64,000 nt of DNA from Prosthecodimorpha hirschii. GTDB lineage: Bacteria; Pseudomonadota; Alphaproteobacteria; Rhizobiales; Ancalomicrobiaceae. The stretch lies in NCBI RefSeq assembly GCF_001305515.1, contig NZ_LJYW01000001.1, positions 3,618,447 to 3,682,446 on the forward strand. Direction: 5' to 3'. The notes under the pieces were generated by a model. The model was not told where the DNA came from. It did no database searches and worked only from the letters and a program-made list of their open reading frames with translations. The translations under genes and the position numbers were made by a program. Below, in pieces: positions 43,828 through 51,595 of the stretch. Within the stretch, counting starts at the first letter, position 1. Each line of letters opens with the position of its first letter.

Positions 43828-44205
43828 TCAGGAGAGGGCAGGCGGGGCGCGGCCTCGGATCTGCTCAAGCAGACGCGAAACGATGGTCGGCGTGTCGCGC
43901 TTCGCCCAGATCGCGCCGCGCATCGTGGCGATCGGGACCACGAAGGCGACGATCGACGGCGGCGGTGCAAAGCCGTCGCCGTTGACGAGCCGGCAGAAAA
44001 GGCAGGCTTCGCTGCGATGGTCCGGGGCCGAAGCCGGGTGCGTTCGGTCGGACGGGTCCGACGCCGCGGCGCAGATGATCGCGCCGGCGAGAGGGTCGGC
44101 AGCGGCACTCGCCATCGCCGCGACAGCATGCGTCGGCGCGATGATCTGGACGATCAGCGCGAGAACACAGAGCAGTCGTGCGATCGTCTTGCGCGCGCCG
44201 GTCAC
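43828..44205 (-). CDS. DUF2946-like small membrane-associated protein with CxxC motif
   Basis: A 125-residue protein with one N-terminal hydrophobic segment (about 7-30) followed by a polar part holding 'HRSEACLFC' (His63, Cys68, Cys71) and other His/Cys, the pattern of DUF2946 proteins often found beside copper receptors. I chose GTG at 44205 with GGGGGA upstream, as it directly precedes the hydrophobic segment; a TTG at 44256 would add 17 residues. First in the operon with the OprC-like receptor. It may bind or hand on copper, by inference. Confidence 0.65.
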   Translation of the reverse strand: MTGARKTIARLLCVLALIVQIIAPTHAVAAMASAAADPLAGAIICAAASDPSDRTHPASAPDHRSEACLFCRLVNGDGFAPPPSIVAFVVPIATMRGAIWAKRDTPTIVSRLLEQIRGRAPPALS

Positions 44206-44356
44206 GCCCTTCCCCCAACCCGCATCACCCTTATCACCGCGCCGTGATCGGGCCAACCGGGCCGTGAGACCTATCGGCGCAACGCAGCCCTGACGGGCGT
44301 GGCGGGCGTCGGCGGCAGGCGCGCCCGCCGTCTCGCCCGCCGTCTCGCCCGTCCGG

Positions 44357-45592
44357 TCACCGCGCCAGGCGCAGGGACCCCAGCACCGCCTCGCTCGGCC
44401 AGCAGTCGACCGTCAGCCCGGCCGATTTCTGGTAGGCGCCGAGCGCCGCCCGGGTCAGCATCCCGGCCTTGCCGTCCACCTTGTCGCGGTAGTGGCCGAG
44501 GCGCGTCAGATGCCGCTGCATCTCCTCGACCGAGGCGGTCTTCAATTGCCCGGTCGCCGACCAGGGCGTCGCGAAGCGCTGCGGGCTGAGCATCCGGTCG
44601 GCGAGATGGCCGACGAACAGCACGTAGAGGTCCGAGAAATTGTATTCCTTGATGACGAAGTAGTTCTTCGTGGTCAGGAAGGACGGGCCATAGATGCCTT
44701 CCGGCTGCAGCAGCGACGCGGCCTCCGTCCGTTCGGTAGCCGTCGGAATGCGCCCGCCGACCGGCGCGTAGCCGGCGTCGAGCCATGCCCCGACGGTCCG
44801 GCGCATTTCGGGAACGCCCAGGGTGCAGTCGGCCCGTGCGGGCGGCCGGACCTCCCAGGCCCAGCGCAGGCCGGGCTGCCAGCCCTTGTCGGCGAGTTGC
44901 TTGGCGGCGGAGGCAAGCGCATCGGGGACCGAGCGCCAGATGTCGATCCGGCCGTCGCCGTCGAAATCGACGCCATGGGAGAAATACTCGGACGGCAGGA
45001 ACTGAGTGAGCCCGGTCGCCCCGGCCCAGGAGGCGCGGAAGGCCTTTCTGGTCACCGCTCCGGTCTCCAGAAGCTTCAGGGCAAGCACGAATTCGCGCCG
45101 ATACTGGTCCTTGCGCCGTCCGACATAGGCCTGCGTGGCGACCACACGGAGACCGTCGTAGCGCTCCGGCGAGCGGCCGAAATCGGTTTCCCGCCCCCAG
45201 ATCGCCAGCACCATCGTGGCCGGAACGCCGAAGCGCGCCTCCACCCCCTCGAGCGCCGCGCGATGCGCGCCCAGAAGGCGGCGCCCGTCCCCGGCCAGCC
45301 GCGCGATCTGGGCTTCGTTGATATAGTCGGCCGGTGGGCGCACGAATTCCGGCTGTCGCGGAGCCCCGGTCTCGGGGCGTCCCGGCAGGACGAGATCGGG
45401 CAGGCCGTAGTCCGGTTCGAGGGCGCGGGTCTCCCGGTCGAAGGTTTCCCGGGAAACGCCGACCGCCTCGGCCTCCGGCCAGAGCGATGCGACGAACCGG
45501 GAAAAGCCCGCGTCCGCCGCATGGGACGGCCCGGCCCAAAAGGCGAGAGCCGACAGAAGACCGATGGCGATCAAGCGCCCGATGAACGACAA
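44357..45592 (-). CDS. Lytic murein transglycosylase (MltB/Slt70 family B)
   Basis: This 411-residue periplasmic enzyme cleaves glycan strands of peptidoglycan to 1,6-anhydro products. A signal peptide ends at 'GPSHAAD'; the catalytic motif is 'AIWGRETDFGR' with Glu135, followed by 'QAYVGRRKDQYRREFVLAL' and 'GATGLTQFLPSEYF'. The C-terminal 60 residues are a peptidoglycan-binding domain ('QRHLTRLGHYRDKVDGKAGMLTRAALGAYQ'). The start is a TTG at 45592 with GGGGAGG six bases upstream; no ATG is available. Confidence 0.88.
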   Translation of the reverse strand: MSFIGRLIAIGLLSALAFWAGPSHAADAGFSRFVASLWPEAEAVGVSRETFDRETRALEPDYGLPDLVLPGRPETGAPRQPEFVRPPADYINEAQIARLAGDGRRLLGAHRAALEGVEARFGVPATMVLAIWGRETDFGRSPERYDGLRVVATQAYVGRRKDQYRREFVLALKLLETGAVTRKAFRASWAGATGLTQFLPSEYFSHGVDFDGDGRIDIWRSVPDALASAAKQLADKGWQPGLRWAWEVRPPARADCTLGVPEMRRTVGAWLDAGYAPVGGRIPTATERTEAASLLQPEGIYGPSFLTTKNYFVIKEYNFSDLYVLFVGHLADRMLSPQRFATPWSATGQLKTASVEEMQRHLTRLGHYRDKVDGKAGMLTRAALGAYQKSAGLTVDCWPSEAVLGSLRLAR

Positions 45593-46140
45593 GGATCGCC
45601 TCCCCGACTCGCGCGATCGTGATCCGGCAGGCTAGCACGACCATGTTCGCGCGTGGGACCTGCGCTTCCCATGGCCGCCGCTCTCCGGGGCATCGTTCCG
45701 GCCTTTCCCGAGCCCTCGGAATGAAGGCGGTCCGGCATTCGGGGCATGGCGGCGGGGCCGGCCGGTGCATGAACGGGCCGAAGGTGCGACGGCGGCGGCA
45801 GATTTTTCCTTAGGAGAAAGCAAGGGGGTCCTGTATAAGCGCCCTCGTCCATGGCAGATGACGACGATTTTCGATCCACGACATCACGCTTTCGCTTTGT
45901 CGGTGACAATTCGTGTCGTTTTCCGATCCTTGACGGATCAGACGCAGCCACGGTCATCCGTGTGATGATCCGTCAACCGGGCTTATGTCATTGCCGCTTG
46001 CGTCATGCCCTGGAGGCCACCAGCTGGCTTGTCGAACCTGACAGGTCCGACGGCCCCACTCGCCCAAAGCGATCGGACGGCGCTGCCGCAACGGCCGCCC
46101 CGCATTCGCCTTCACCGTCCCTTGGAGTCCACACCCTCCC
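45593..46140. other. Divergent spacer with structured 5' region
   Basis: A 548-bp spacer between the transglycosylase gene and the coiled-coil gene. It contains TATAAG at 45834-45839 (possible -10 box) and a strong nested inverted repeat at 45930-45976. An open frame at 45851-46144 ends in an ATGA with the next gene, but it has no ribosome site and no protein-like composition, so I treat the region as a long leader. Confidence 0.55.
45930..45976 (+). promoter_or_regulatory. Nested RNA hairpin in the leader of the coiled-coil gene
   Basis: An 11-bp perfect outer stem TTGACGGATCA/TGATCCGTCAA (45930-45940 with 45966-45976) encloses an inner CACGG/CCGTG stem-loop (45949-45962). It lies 165 bp before the start codon. 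It could be an RNA thermometer-like or protein-binding leader, or alternatively a DNA operator. Confidence 0.5.
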
Positions 46141-46554
46141 ATGAGAATTCCGAATTTCGCCGAACGTCGCCAAGCCGCCGCCGCCGCCCAGTCCAAGCTC
46201 CTTGACAAGTTCAAGGCGGGAATCGACCCGAATGATCCCGCCGTCGTCAGCCGGGCGGAAGCCCGGAAGGCGGTCGCCGAGGCCCGCGCCGTGCGCGAGG
46301 AGACGCGCCGCCGCGAAAAGATGGCTGCCGACGCTGCCAAGGCGATCGAGGACGAGAAGGCCCGCCTGCAGGCGATCGCCGATGCGGAAGCCGAGGCCGT
46401 CAGGCAGGAGGCCGCCCGACAGGAGCAGGAAGCCGAATTGGCGGCCGAGGAGGCTCGCAAGAAGGAAGCCCGGGACGAACGCTATGCGGCGCGCAAGGTG
46501 CGCAAGCAGCAGGGCGAAGACAATCGCCATGTCCGCAAGGCCGTTCGCCGCTGA
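46141..46554 (+). CDS. Small charged coiled-coil protein (DUF6481-like)
   Basis: A 137-residue, very Ala/Glu/Arg-rich protein, almost all of it a predicted coiled coil, with a basic C-terminus ('RYAARKVRKQQGEDNRHVRKAVRR'). It begins 'MRIPNFAERRQAAAAAQSKLLDKFKAG', which I recall as typical of DUF6481 proteins of alphaproteobacteria. Function is unknown. The long structured leader suggests post-transcriptional control. A hairpin follows at 46641. Confidence 0.75.
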   Translation: MRIPNFAERRQAAAAAQSKLLDKFKAGIDPNDPAVVSRAEARKAVAEARAVREETRRREKMAADAAKAIEDEKARLQAIADAEAEAVRQEAARQEQEAELAAEEARKKEARDERYAARKVRKQQGEDNRHVRKAVRR

Positions 46555-46947
46555 CACCGGCCGTGCTTGATCCGGGAAGGCCGACGGTCGGCGCGCCGCC
46601 CGGTCATGCCTCTGTCGGACACGACGAGATTTCGTTTTTCAACGGCCCGGGGCGCCAGCGTCCCGGGCCGTTCGCGTGACGCAACGCGCCATCCGCCAGG
46701 CTCTGGCCGGCCGGACGGACCACGCCGGTGCCGCCGCCGGATCGGCGTGATCGCGCGGCAACCGCCGCCCCGAACTGGAGGCCGGCGGGGCCGATATCCG
46801 GCGACAGGGCGACGAGCCCGGAAGCCGGCGGGCGGTCCGACGATCGCTCCGCGATCGCTCGCTGCGCCGGACCGCCGGGCCGTGACCGGAACCGCGCGCG
46901 GACGGCAAGACCGCGAGAGGCGCGCGGGAGGCCAGCCGGCTCCGTCG
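46555..46947. other. Spacer between convergent genes
   Basis: A 393-bp stretch between the coiled-coil gene and the peptide-binding protein gene. Apart from the hairpin at 46641-46672 I see nothing coding; open frames here are GC-bias artefacts. Confidence 0.6.
46641..46672. terminator. Hairpin, probable terminator of the coiled-coil gene
   Basis: An 11-bp perfect stem (46641-46651 with 46662-46672) with a 10-nt loop, 87 bp after the stop codon. A short T-run precedes it and no U-run follows on the plus strand, so termination efficiency is uncertain. Confidence 0.55.
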
Positions 46948-48546
46948 TCAGTCGACGGTGACCTGCGTGAAATCCTGCATCCAGCTCTGCACCGGCACAT
47001 AGCCCTTCACCTTCGGCGAGAAGGCGCGCGGGTTCAGGTCATGCACGATCCACAGCCACGGACTTTCATCGACCAGGATCTCGTGGGCCTTGGCGAGCAG
47101 CTTTTCCTGCTCCTTTTCGTCGAAGGTCACCGAAACCTGGTCGATGATCTTGTCGTAGTCGGGACTGGACCAGTGCATCCAGTTGCTGGCCGTGGGCGTG
47201 AAGGCGTCCGTGTGGAACCACCGGTACCAGACCGACGGATCGGTCCAGGTCAGCGAGATGTTCATCGCGTGCCGACCCTTGTTGATGGCGCTGTCCGGCC
47301 CCTGCCGGAAGCCGAGCAGCATGGTGCCCCATTCGACCACGTCGAACTCGACCTTGAAGCCGACGGCTTCGAGATTCTGCTGGACGAGTTCGTTCATCGG
47401 GATCGGCAGCATCTGGCCGGAACCGGACGTGGAGATCATGATCTTCACCTTGGCCGGATTCTTCTCGTCGTAGCCGGCCTCCTTCATCAGCGCCTTGGCC
47501 TTTGCCGGGTCGTAGCCGAACCGGATCTTCGGCTTGCCGAACTGCACGTCGTCCGGGCCGACGAAGCCATAGGCCGGCGTGGCGGTCCCGTTCAGGAAGC
47601 CGACCAGGCCGTCGCGGTCGACCGCATAGTTGGCGGCATAGCGGACCCGCTTGTCCTTGAAGGGACTGTCCGGCTCGACCGACAGCGCCCAGGGCCAGAT
47701 ATGCGGGTAGAGCTTGGTGGTGATCTTGTAGCCGGCCTGTTTCAGGCTCGGGATCGCATCCGGCGGCGGCACTTCGATCCAGTCGACCTGACCGGAGCGC
47801 AGCGCCGATAGCCGCGTGTTCGCCTCCGGCATCGGGAAGAGGGTCACCTTGTTGACCTTCGGCACCCGCTTCGGGTCCCAATAGTCGGCATTCTTGGCCA
47901 GTTCGATCGAGACCCGCGGCGTCACCTTGGTGATCTTGAACGGGCCGGTGCCGGCCGGCGCCTTGGCGAAGGCCTCCCAGCTCTTGCCGACCTTCTCGAA
48001 CTGGGCCGGACTGGCGAGCGGCAGCCAGACGACGATATAGAGGAAGAAGGCGGTCGGTTTCTTGGTGTAGATCGCCACCGTGTAGTCGTCGATCTTCTCC
48101 CACTTCGCCACCTGCGGCGCCCGCGCCCGCGCGATACCGGAGGCCGCCGCCTCGAACTGAGGCGACTTGTCGTCGAACAGCCGATCGAAGTTCCAGATGA
48201 CGGCATCGGCATTGAAGGCCGAACCGTCGTGGAACTTCACGTTCTTGCGCAGTTTGAAGATCCACTTCGTCTTGTCGGTCTCGTCGACCTGCCAGGATTC
48301 GGCAAGGCCCGGACGCAGGCCGGCACGCCGGTCGACGGCGTTGGCGAGGTCCCAGTCGACCAGGGGCTCGAAGATCGGATAGCCGGCGAAGCGCATGCCC
48401 TCGGCGCCGTTGTTCGGCATGCCGGTGGTGGTCGGCACGTCCGCGGCGGTCATGGCGATCCGAAGATGACCGGGCTCGGCCAGGACCGGGCCGGCGACCA
48501 TCTGGATCAGGGCCGCTGCGGTGACGAATGTCTTCCAATGGCGCAT
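46948..48546 (-). CDS. ABC transporter substrate-binding protein (peptide/nickel family 5)
   Basis: A 532-residue family-5 binding protein (DppA/OppA class). A signal peptide ends at 'AGPVLAEP'; the mature part includes 'RPGLAESWQVDETDKTKWIFKLRKNVKFHDGSAFNADAV', the family signature. It most likely works with the Dpp/Opp-type permeases and ATPases at 53158-57180, which lack a binding protein of their own; both units have an identical sigma-54 promoter sequence. The ligand may be a peptide or an amide/ureido compound. Confidence 0.9.
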   Translation of the reverse strand: MRHWKTFVTAAALIQMVAGPVLAEPGHLRIAMTAADVPTTTGMPNNGAEGMRFAGYPIFEPLVDWDLANAVDRRAGLRPGLAESWQVDETDKTKWIFKLRKNVKFHDGSAFNADAVIWNFDRLFDDKSPQFEAAASGIARARAPQVAKWEKIDDYTVAIYTKKPTAFFLYIVVWLPLASPAQFEKVGKSWEAFAKAPAGTGPFKITKVTPRVSIELAKNADYWDPKRVPKVNKVTLFPMPEANTRLSALRSGQVDWIEVPPPDAIPSLKQAGYKITTKLYPHIWPWALSVEPDSPFKDKRVRYAANYAVDRDGLVGFLNGTATPAYGFVGPDDVQFGKPKIRFGYDPAKAKALMKEAGYDEKNPAKVKIMISTSGSGQMLPIPMNELVQQNLEAVGFKVEFDVVEWGTMLLGFRQGPDSAINKGRHAMNISLTWTDPSVWYRWFHTDAFTPTASNWMHWSSPDYDKIIDQVSVTFDEKEQEKLLAKAHEILVDESPWLWIVHDLNPRAFSPKVKGYVPVQSWMQDFTQVTVD

Positions 48547-48612
48547 CGCGATGTCCTCTCAGATCGGGGGAGCCGGCGACCGCCGTCAGCGTGGCGGTCG
48601 CCGCAAAGCTGC

Positions 48613-48625
48613 GATATTGTATCCA
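48613..48625. promoter_or_regulatory. Operator-like motif GATATTGTATCCA at the binding-protein promoter
   Basis: The 13-mer lies just downstream of the sigma-54 -12 box (minus strand), near the expected transcription start. The same 13-mer recurs at 57438-57450, and its last ten bases also at 57723-57732. Such palindromic TTG-TATCC elements suit FCD-type GntR repressors; the GntR gene at 59744 is the candidate. Confidence 0.5.
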
Positions 48626-48626
48626 A

Positions 48627-48642
48627 AGCAATCGTCATGCCA
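48627..48642 (-). promoter_or_regulatory. Sigma-54 promoter of the peptide-type binding protein
   Basis: Read on the minus strand this is TGGCATGACGATTGCT, matching the sigma-54 consensus TGGCACG-N4-TTGCW with the required GG-N10-GC spacing. It lies about 80 bp before the start at 48546 and overlaps the stop codon of the neighbouring EamA gene. The same 16 bp occur at 57285-57300. Confidence 0.75.
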
Positions 48643-49528
48643 CGTTTTGTCCACCAACCGTCGGCGGGCGCAGGGCAACGTAGCCGGAAGCGACGACGAT
48701 CAAGGCCGCACCGGCGAGTGCAAGGCCATCGGGAACCTCGCCGAAGGCGACGTAGGCGATCGCGGCAATGAACGGAAGACGGCCGAAATCCAAGGGCATG
48801 ACCACGGACGCCGGCGCATTGCGGAAGGCGAGCAGCATCGACATGCGGCCGCCATATATCACTGCGGCCATGGCAACGATCCAGCCCATTGTACTCAATG
48901 ATGGCGTCTTCCAGACCCAGACGGCCGGGATGGCGCTCATCACCACCGGGATGGCGGTCATCATGGCGGCGGCGCGGCGCATGCCCTCGACGCGGGTCAG
49001 CTGCTTGGACAGCACATAGAGCGCGGCCATGCCGACGGTCGAGATCAGGACCGCCACCATGCCGGCATCGAGCGCCGTGAAACCAGGGCGAACGATCAGG
49101 ATGACGCCGGAAAACCCGGCCAGAACGGCCAGCCAGCGCTCGAGTCCGACCTTCTCGCCGAACATCACGCCGGCCAGCGCGGTCACCAGGATCGGCGCCG
49201 CGAAGGTGACCGCCGTGGCCTCTGCCAGGGGTACGTTGGCCAGCGCATAGAACCAGCTCAGATTCGAGATGCCGCCGAAGATTGCCGTAAAAGTGTACAA
49301 TCGCCGCCTCGTTGGGCGATGGATCGGATCCGCACGCTCCTTGAAGGCAGGCCAGACGACGGCCAGGATCAGGGTGTTGGCCATGAAGCTGATCTGAAAC
49401 GGATGCAGATCGGCCGCCACTACCCGGACCGCCGAATTGCCCACGCTGAGACAGATCGTGCTCGCAATCATCCAATAAATACCGATCTTTACGGCGTTCT
49501 CGCTCACCCTGTCGCCCTCGCTCCGCAT
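48635..49528 (-). CDS. EamA/DMT-family permease
   Basis: A 297-residue drug/metabolite transporter-type protein with ten predicted membrane helices in two EamA repeats ('EATAVTFAAPILVTALAGVMFGEKV' ends the first). These permeases export or exchange small metabolites. The ATG at 49528 has GGGAG about nine bases upstream; a GTG at 49507 is an alternative. It is divergent from the amidase operon. Confidence 0.87.
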   Translation of the reverse strand: MRSEGDRVSENAVKIGIYWMIASTICLSVGNSAVRVVAADLHPFQISFMANTLILAVVWPAFKERADPIHRPTRRRLYTFTAIFGGISNLSWFYALANVPLAEATAVTFAAPILVTALAGVMFGEKVGLERWLAVLAGFSGVILIVRPGFTALDAGMVAVLISTVGMAALYVLSKQLTRVEGMRRAAAMMTAIPVVMSAIPAVWVWKTPSLSTMGWIVAMAAVIYGGRMSMLLAFRNAPASVVMPLDFGRLPFIAAIAYVAFGEVPDGLALAGAALIVVASGYVALRPPTVGGQNVA

Positions 49529-49617
49529 CGTCACGCCGCTCCCGGTCCGTCGTCCCCGCAGGGGCCTGCGGGGGTGCCCGAAGGGATCCGTGCATTCCGC
49601 CGCCGTGGCGGCCCCGA

Positions 49618-49633
49618 TGGCGCGTGCCTTGCA
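49618..49633 (+). promoter_or_regulatory. Sigma-54 promoter of the amidase modules
   Basis: TGGCGCGTGCCTTGCA is a near-perfect sigma-54 promoter (TGGCRCG-N4-TTGCW, GG-N10-GC). It lies 63 bp upstream of the small-subunit start at 49696, with the palindrome at 49645-49662 placed over the expected start site. Confidence 0.75.
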
Positions 49634-49644
49634 AGGCGCAGGCC

Positions 49645-49662
49645 CGGATTGCATCCAATCCG
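49645..49662. promoter_or_regulatory. Palindrome CGGATTGCATCCAATCCG over the amidase operon start
   Basis: A perfect 7-4-7 palindrome 12 bp downstream of the sigma-54 -12 box, so it would overlap +1. Its ATTG-CATC-CAAT core resembles the ATTG-TATC-CA motif found at the other promoters of this region, consistent with a repressor site. Confidence 0.55.
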
Positions 49663-49695
49663 GCACTCTGCCTGTTTCAATCGAGGAGACTTTCG

Positions 49696-49872
49696 ATGGC
49701 CGACCTATCCGTCGACCGGCAGCTCGCGGCTGCCGGGCTGAAGCTGCCGCCGGGCGATGTGGAGAAGCTGGCCGCGCTCGCCGCCGATCTCGCCGCCGCC
49801 GCCGCGACCGTCCGCCGCGACTGGTCCTATCTCACCGAGCCCGTGCAGGCGCTTCGGCTCTGGAAGAAGTGA
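49696..49872 (+). CDS. GatC/AtzG-like small amidase subunit (first copy)
   Basis: A 58-residue protein with GAGGAGA ahead of its ATG, directly upstream (8 bp) of an amidase. Its pattern, 'AAAGLKLPPGDVEKLAALAADLAAAAATVRRDW' then a short tail, is helical and similar to the DUF4089/AtzG type of small partner that, like GatC in the GatCAB complex, wraps around an amidase. It probably stabilises the adjoining amidase. Not essential for catalysis by motif. A related small gene precedes the second amidase. Confidence 0.72.
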   Translation: MADLSVDRQLAAAGLKLPPGDVEKLAALAADLAAAAATVRRDWSYLTEPVQALRLWKK

Positions 49873-49880
49873 GGCCCGCC

Positions 49881-51299
49881 GTGACCGACCTGTGCTTTCT
49901 GACCATCGCCGAGGCCTCCAGGCAGATCGCGGCGCGCAAGCTTTCGCCCGTCGAACTGACCCGGGCCTTCCTGGAGCGCATCGAGCGCTACGACGCCGGG
50001 CTCAACGCCTACATTCTGGTGACCGCCGACAAGGCCATGGCGGATGCCCGCAGGGCGGAAGCGGAGATCATGGCCGGCCGGTCACGCGGACCGCTGCACG
50101 GCATTCCGATCGCGCTGAAGGACATCTACAACACCGCCGGCATCGCCACGACGGCGCATTCCGCTCTCTTCAAGGATCACGTCCCCGCCGAGGATGCGGT
50201 CACGACCCGGCTGCTCGCCGAGGCCGGCACGGTCCTGCTCGGCAAGACCGCGACCTGGGAGTTCGCCATCGGCGGCACCTCCTTCGATCTGCCCTGGCCG
50301 CCGGCGCGCAATCCCTGGAATCCGAAGCACGATCCGGGCGGGTCTTCGTCCGGGACCGGCGCCGCCGTGGCGGCGGGCCTGGCCATGGCCGGAATGGGCA
50401 CCGATACCGGCGGTTCGATCCGGTTTCCGGCCGCCTGGTGCGGCATCGCCGGTCTGAAGCCGACCTACGGGCTGGTCAGCCGGCGCGGGATCCTGCCGCT
50501 GTCCTTCAGCCTCGACCATGGCGGCCCGATGTGCTGGACCTCCGAGGACTGCGCCTTGATGATGCAGGCGCTCGCGGCCCACGATCCGCTCGACCCCGGC
50601 AGCGCCGACGTGCCGATCCCGGATTTCGCCGCCGCCCTGTCGCCAAGCCTGAAGGGGCTGCGGATCGGCGTGCCGCGCCACTTCTGGGAAACCGACGTGG
50701 ACTGCGGCGCTGAGACCAAGGCGGCGATCGAGGCGGCCCTGGAGGTCTATCGCGCGCTCGGCGCCGAGATCGTCGAGGTGACGCTGTCCCCGCTCGGCAC
50801 CTACAACGACACCGGCACGCTGATCTCGCGCTCCGAAGCCTATGCCATCCACGAGCAGTATCTGACCAGGACACCGGAGCTCTACGGGGCGATCGCGCGC
50901 CAGCGCATCAGCATGGGGGCGCTCGTCCGCGCGCCCGACTATGTCAATGCGCTGCGCCTGCGCGGCGAACTGATCCGCGAACTGGCCGCCGTGATGACCA
51001 CCGTGGACGTGATCGTCACGCCGACCACCCCGGATCCGGCGCCGCTCCTCGGCGAGGTCGCCGCCTTCATGTCGAAGCGGAAGTCGCTCTTCTCCCGCGC
51101 CTTCAACGTGACCGGCTCGCCGGCCCTGTCGACGCCGTCCGGCTTCTCCTCCGACGGCCTGCCGCTGTCCATGCAGATCGTCGGCCGGCCCTTCCAGGAC
51201 GACCTCGTGCTCAAGGTCGGCCATGCCTACGAGAAGGCCACCGCCTGGCGCGACCGCCGGCCGGTCATCGCCGAACCCTTTGCCGCCGCTGCCCAATAG
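49881..51299 (+). CDS. Amidase signature-family enzyme (first copy)
   Basis: A 472-residue amidase. The Ser-cisSer-Lys triad is complete: Lys80 ('ALKDIYN'), Ser155 ('GGSSSGTG') and Ser179 ('GTDTGGSIR'), with the family's spacing. It hydrolyses an amide or carbamoyl C-N bond in the cytoplasm, releasing ammonia or an amine. The GTG start at 49881 uses the GAGG that overlaps the small-subunit stop. AtzE (1-carboxybiuret hydrolase) is a small-subunit-dependent relative with this arrangement. Confidence 0.9.
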   Translation: MTDLCFLTIAEASRQIAARKLSPVELTRAFLERIERYDAGLNAYILVTADKAMADARRAEAEIMAGRSRGPLHGIPIALKDIYNTAGIATTAHSALFKDHVPAEDAVTTRLLAEAGTVLLGKTATWEFAIGGTSFDLPWPPARNPWNPKHDPGGSSSGTGAAVAAGLAMAGMGTDTGGSIRFPAAWCGIAGLKPTYGLVSRRGILPLSFSLDHGGPMCWTSEDCALMMQALAAHDPLDPGSADVPIPDFAAALSPSLKGLRIGVPRHFWETDVDCGAETKAAIEAALEVYRALGAEIVEVTLSPLGTYNDTGTLISRSEAYAIHEQYLTRTPELYGAIARQRISMGALVRAPDYVNALRLRGELIRELAAVMTTVDVIVTPTTPDPAPLLGEVAAFMSKRKSLFSRAFNVTGSPALSTPSGFSSDGLPLSMQIVGRPFQDDLVLKVGHAYEKATAWRDRRPVIAEPFAAAAQ

Positions 51300-51403
51300 C
51301 CGCATCCCGCGCCCGGCGGTCGGCCGCCCGCGACCCAGCAATCGCCGCCCGGCCGCCGAACGTCCCATCGCCCGCCCACCGTCCAACCCGCAGGAGTTCC
51401 GCC

Positions 51404-51592
51404 ATGCCGGACCCCATCACCAAGGAAGCCTTCGCGGCGATCGTCGCCGATCGCGGCCTCACGCTCTCCCCCGAGCGGTTCGAGGAATTCTACGCGCTCT
51501 ATCCGCTCGTCCGGGAGATCCGCGCGCGCCTGAGAAATCCGCGCGGCTACGACGCCGAGCCGGCCTCGATCTTCAGCCCCGGAGCCTTTTGA
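51404..51592 (+). CDS. GatC/AtzG-like small amidase subunit (second copy)
   Basis: A 62-residue protein, ATG at 51404 preceded by AGGAG, ending 3 bp before the second amidase. 'LTLSPERFEEFYALYPLVREIRARLRNPRGYDAEPASIFSP' resembles the DUF4089/AtzG group, including the closing Pro-rich 'EPASIFSP'. It is only distantly similar to the first small subunit, so the two modules have diverged or were acquired separately. Confidence 0.72.
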   Translation: MPDPITKEAFAAIVADRGLTLSPERFEEFYALYPLVREIRARLRNPRGYDAEPASIFSPGAF

Positions 51593-51595
51593 GCC

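Noticed and set aside
45851-46144. A 97-codon frame whose stop overlaps the coiled-coil gene as ATGA
   Set aside because: It has no ribosome binding site, covers the hairpin leader, and its sequence has no protein-like pattern. The overlap looks like chance, though a leader peptide cannot be excluded.
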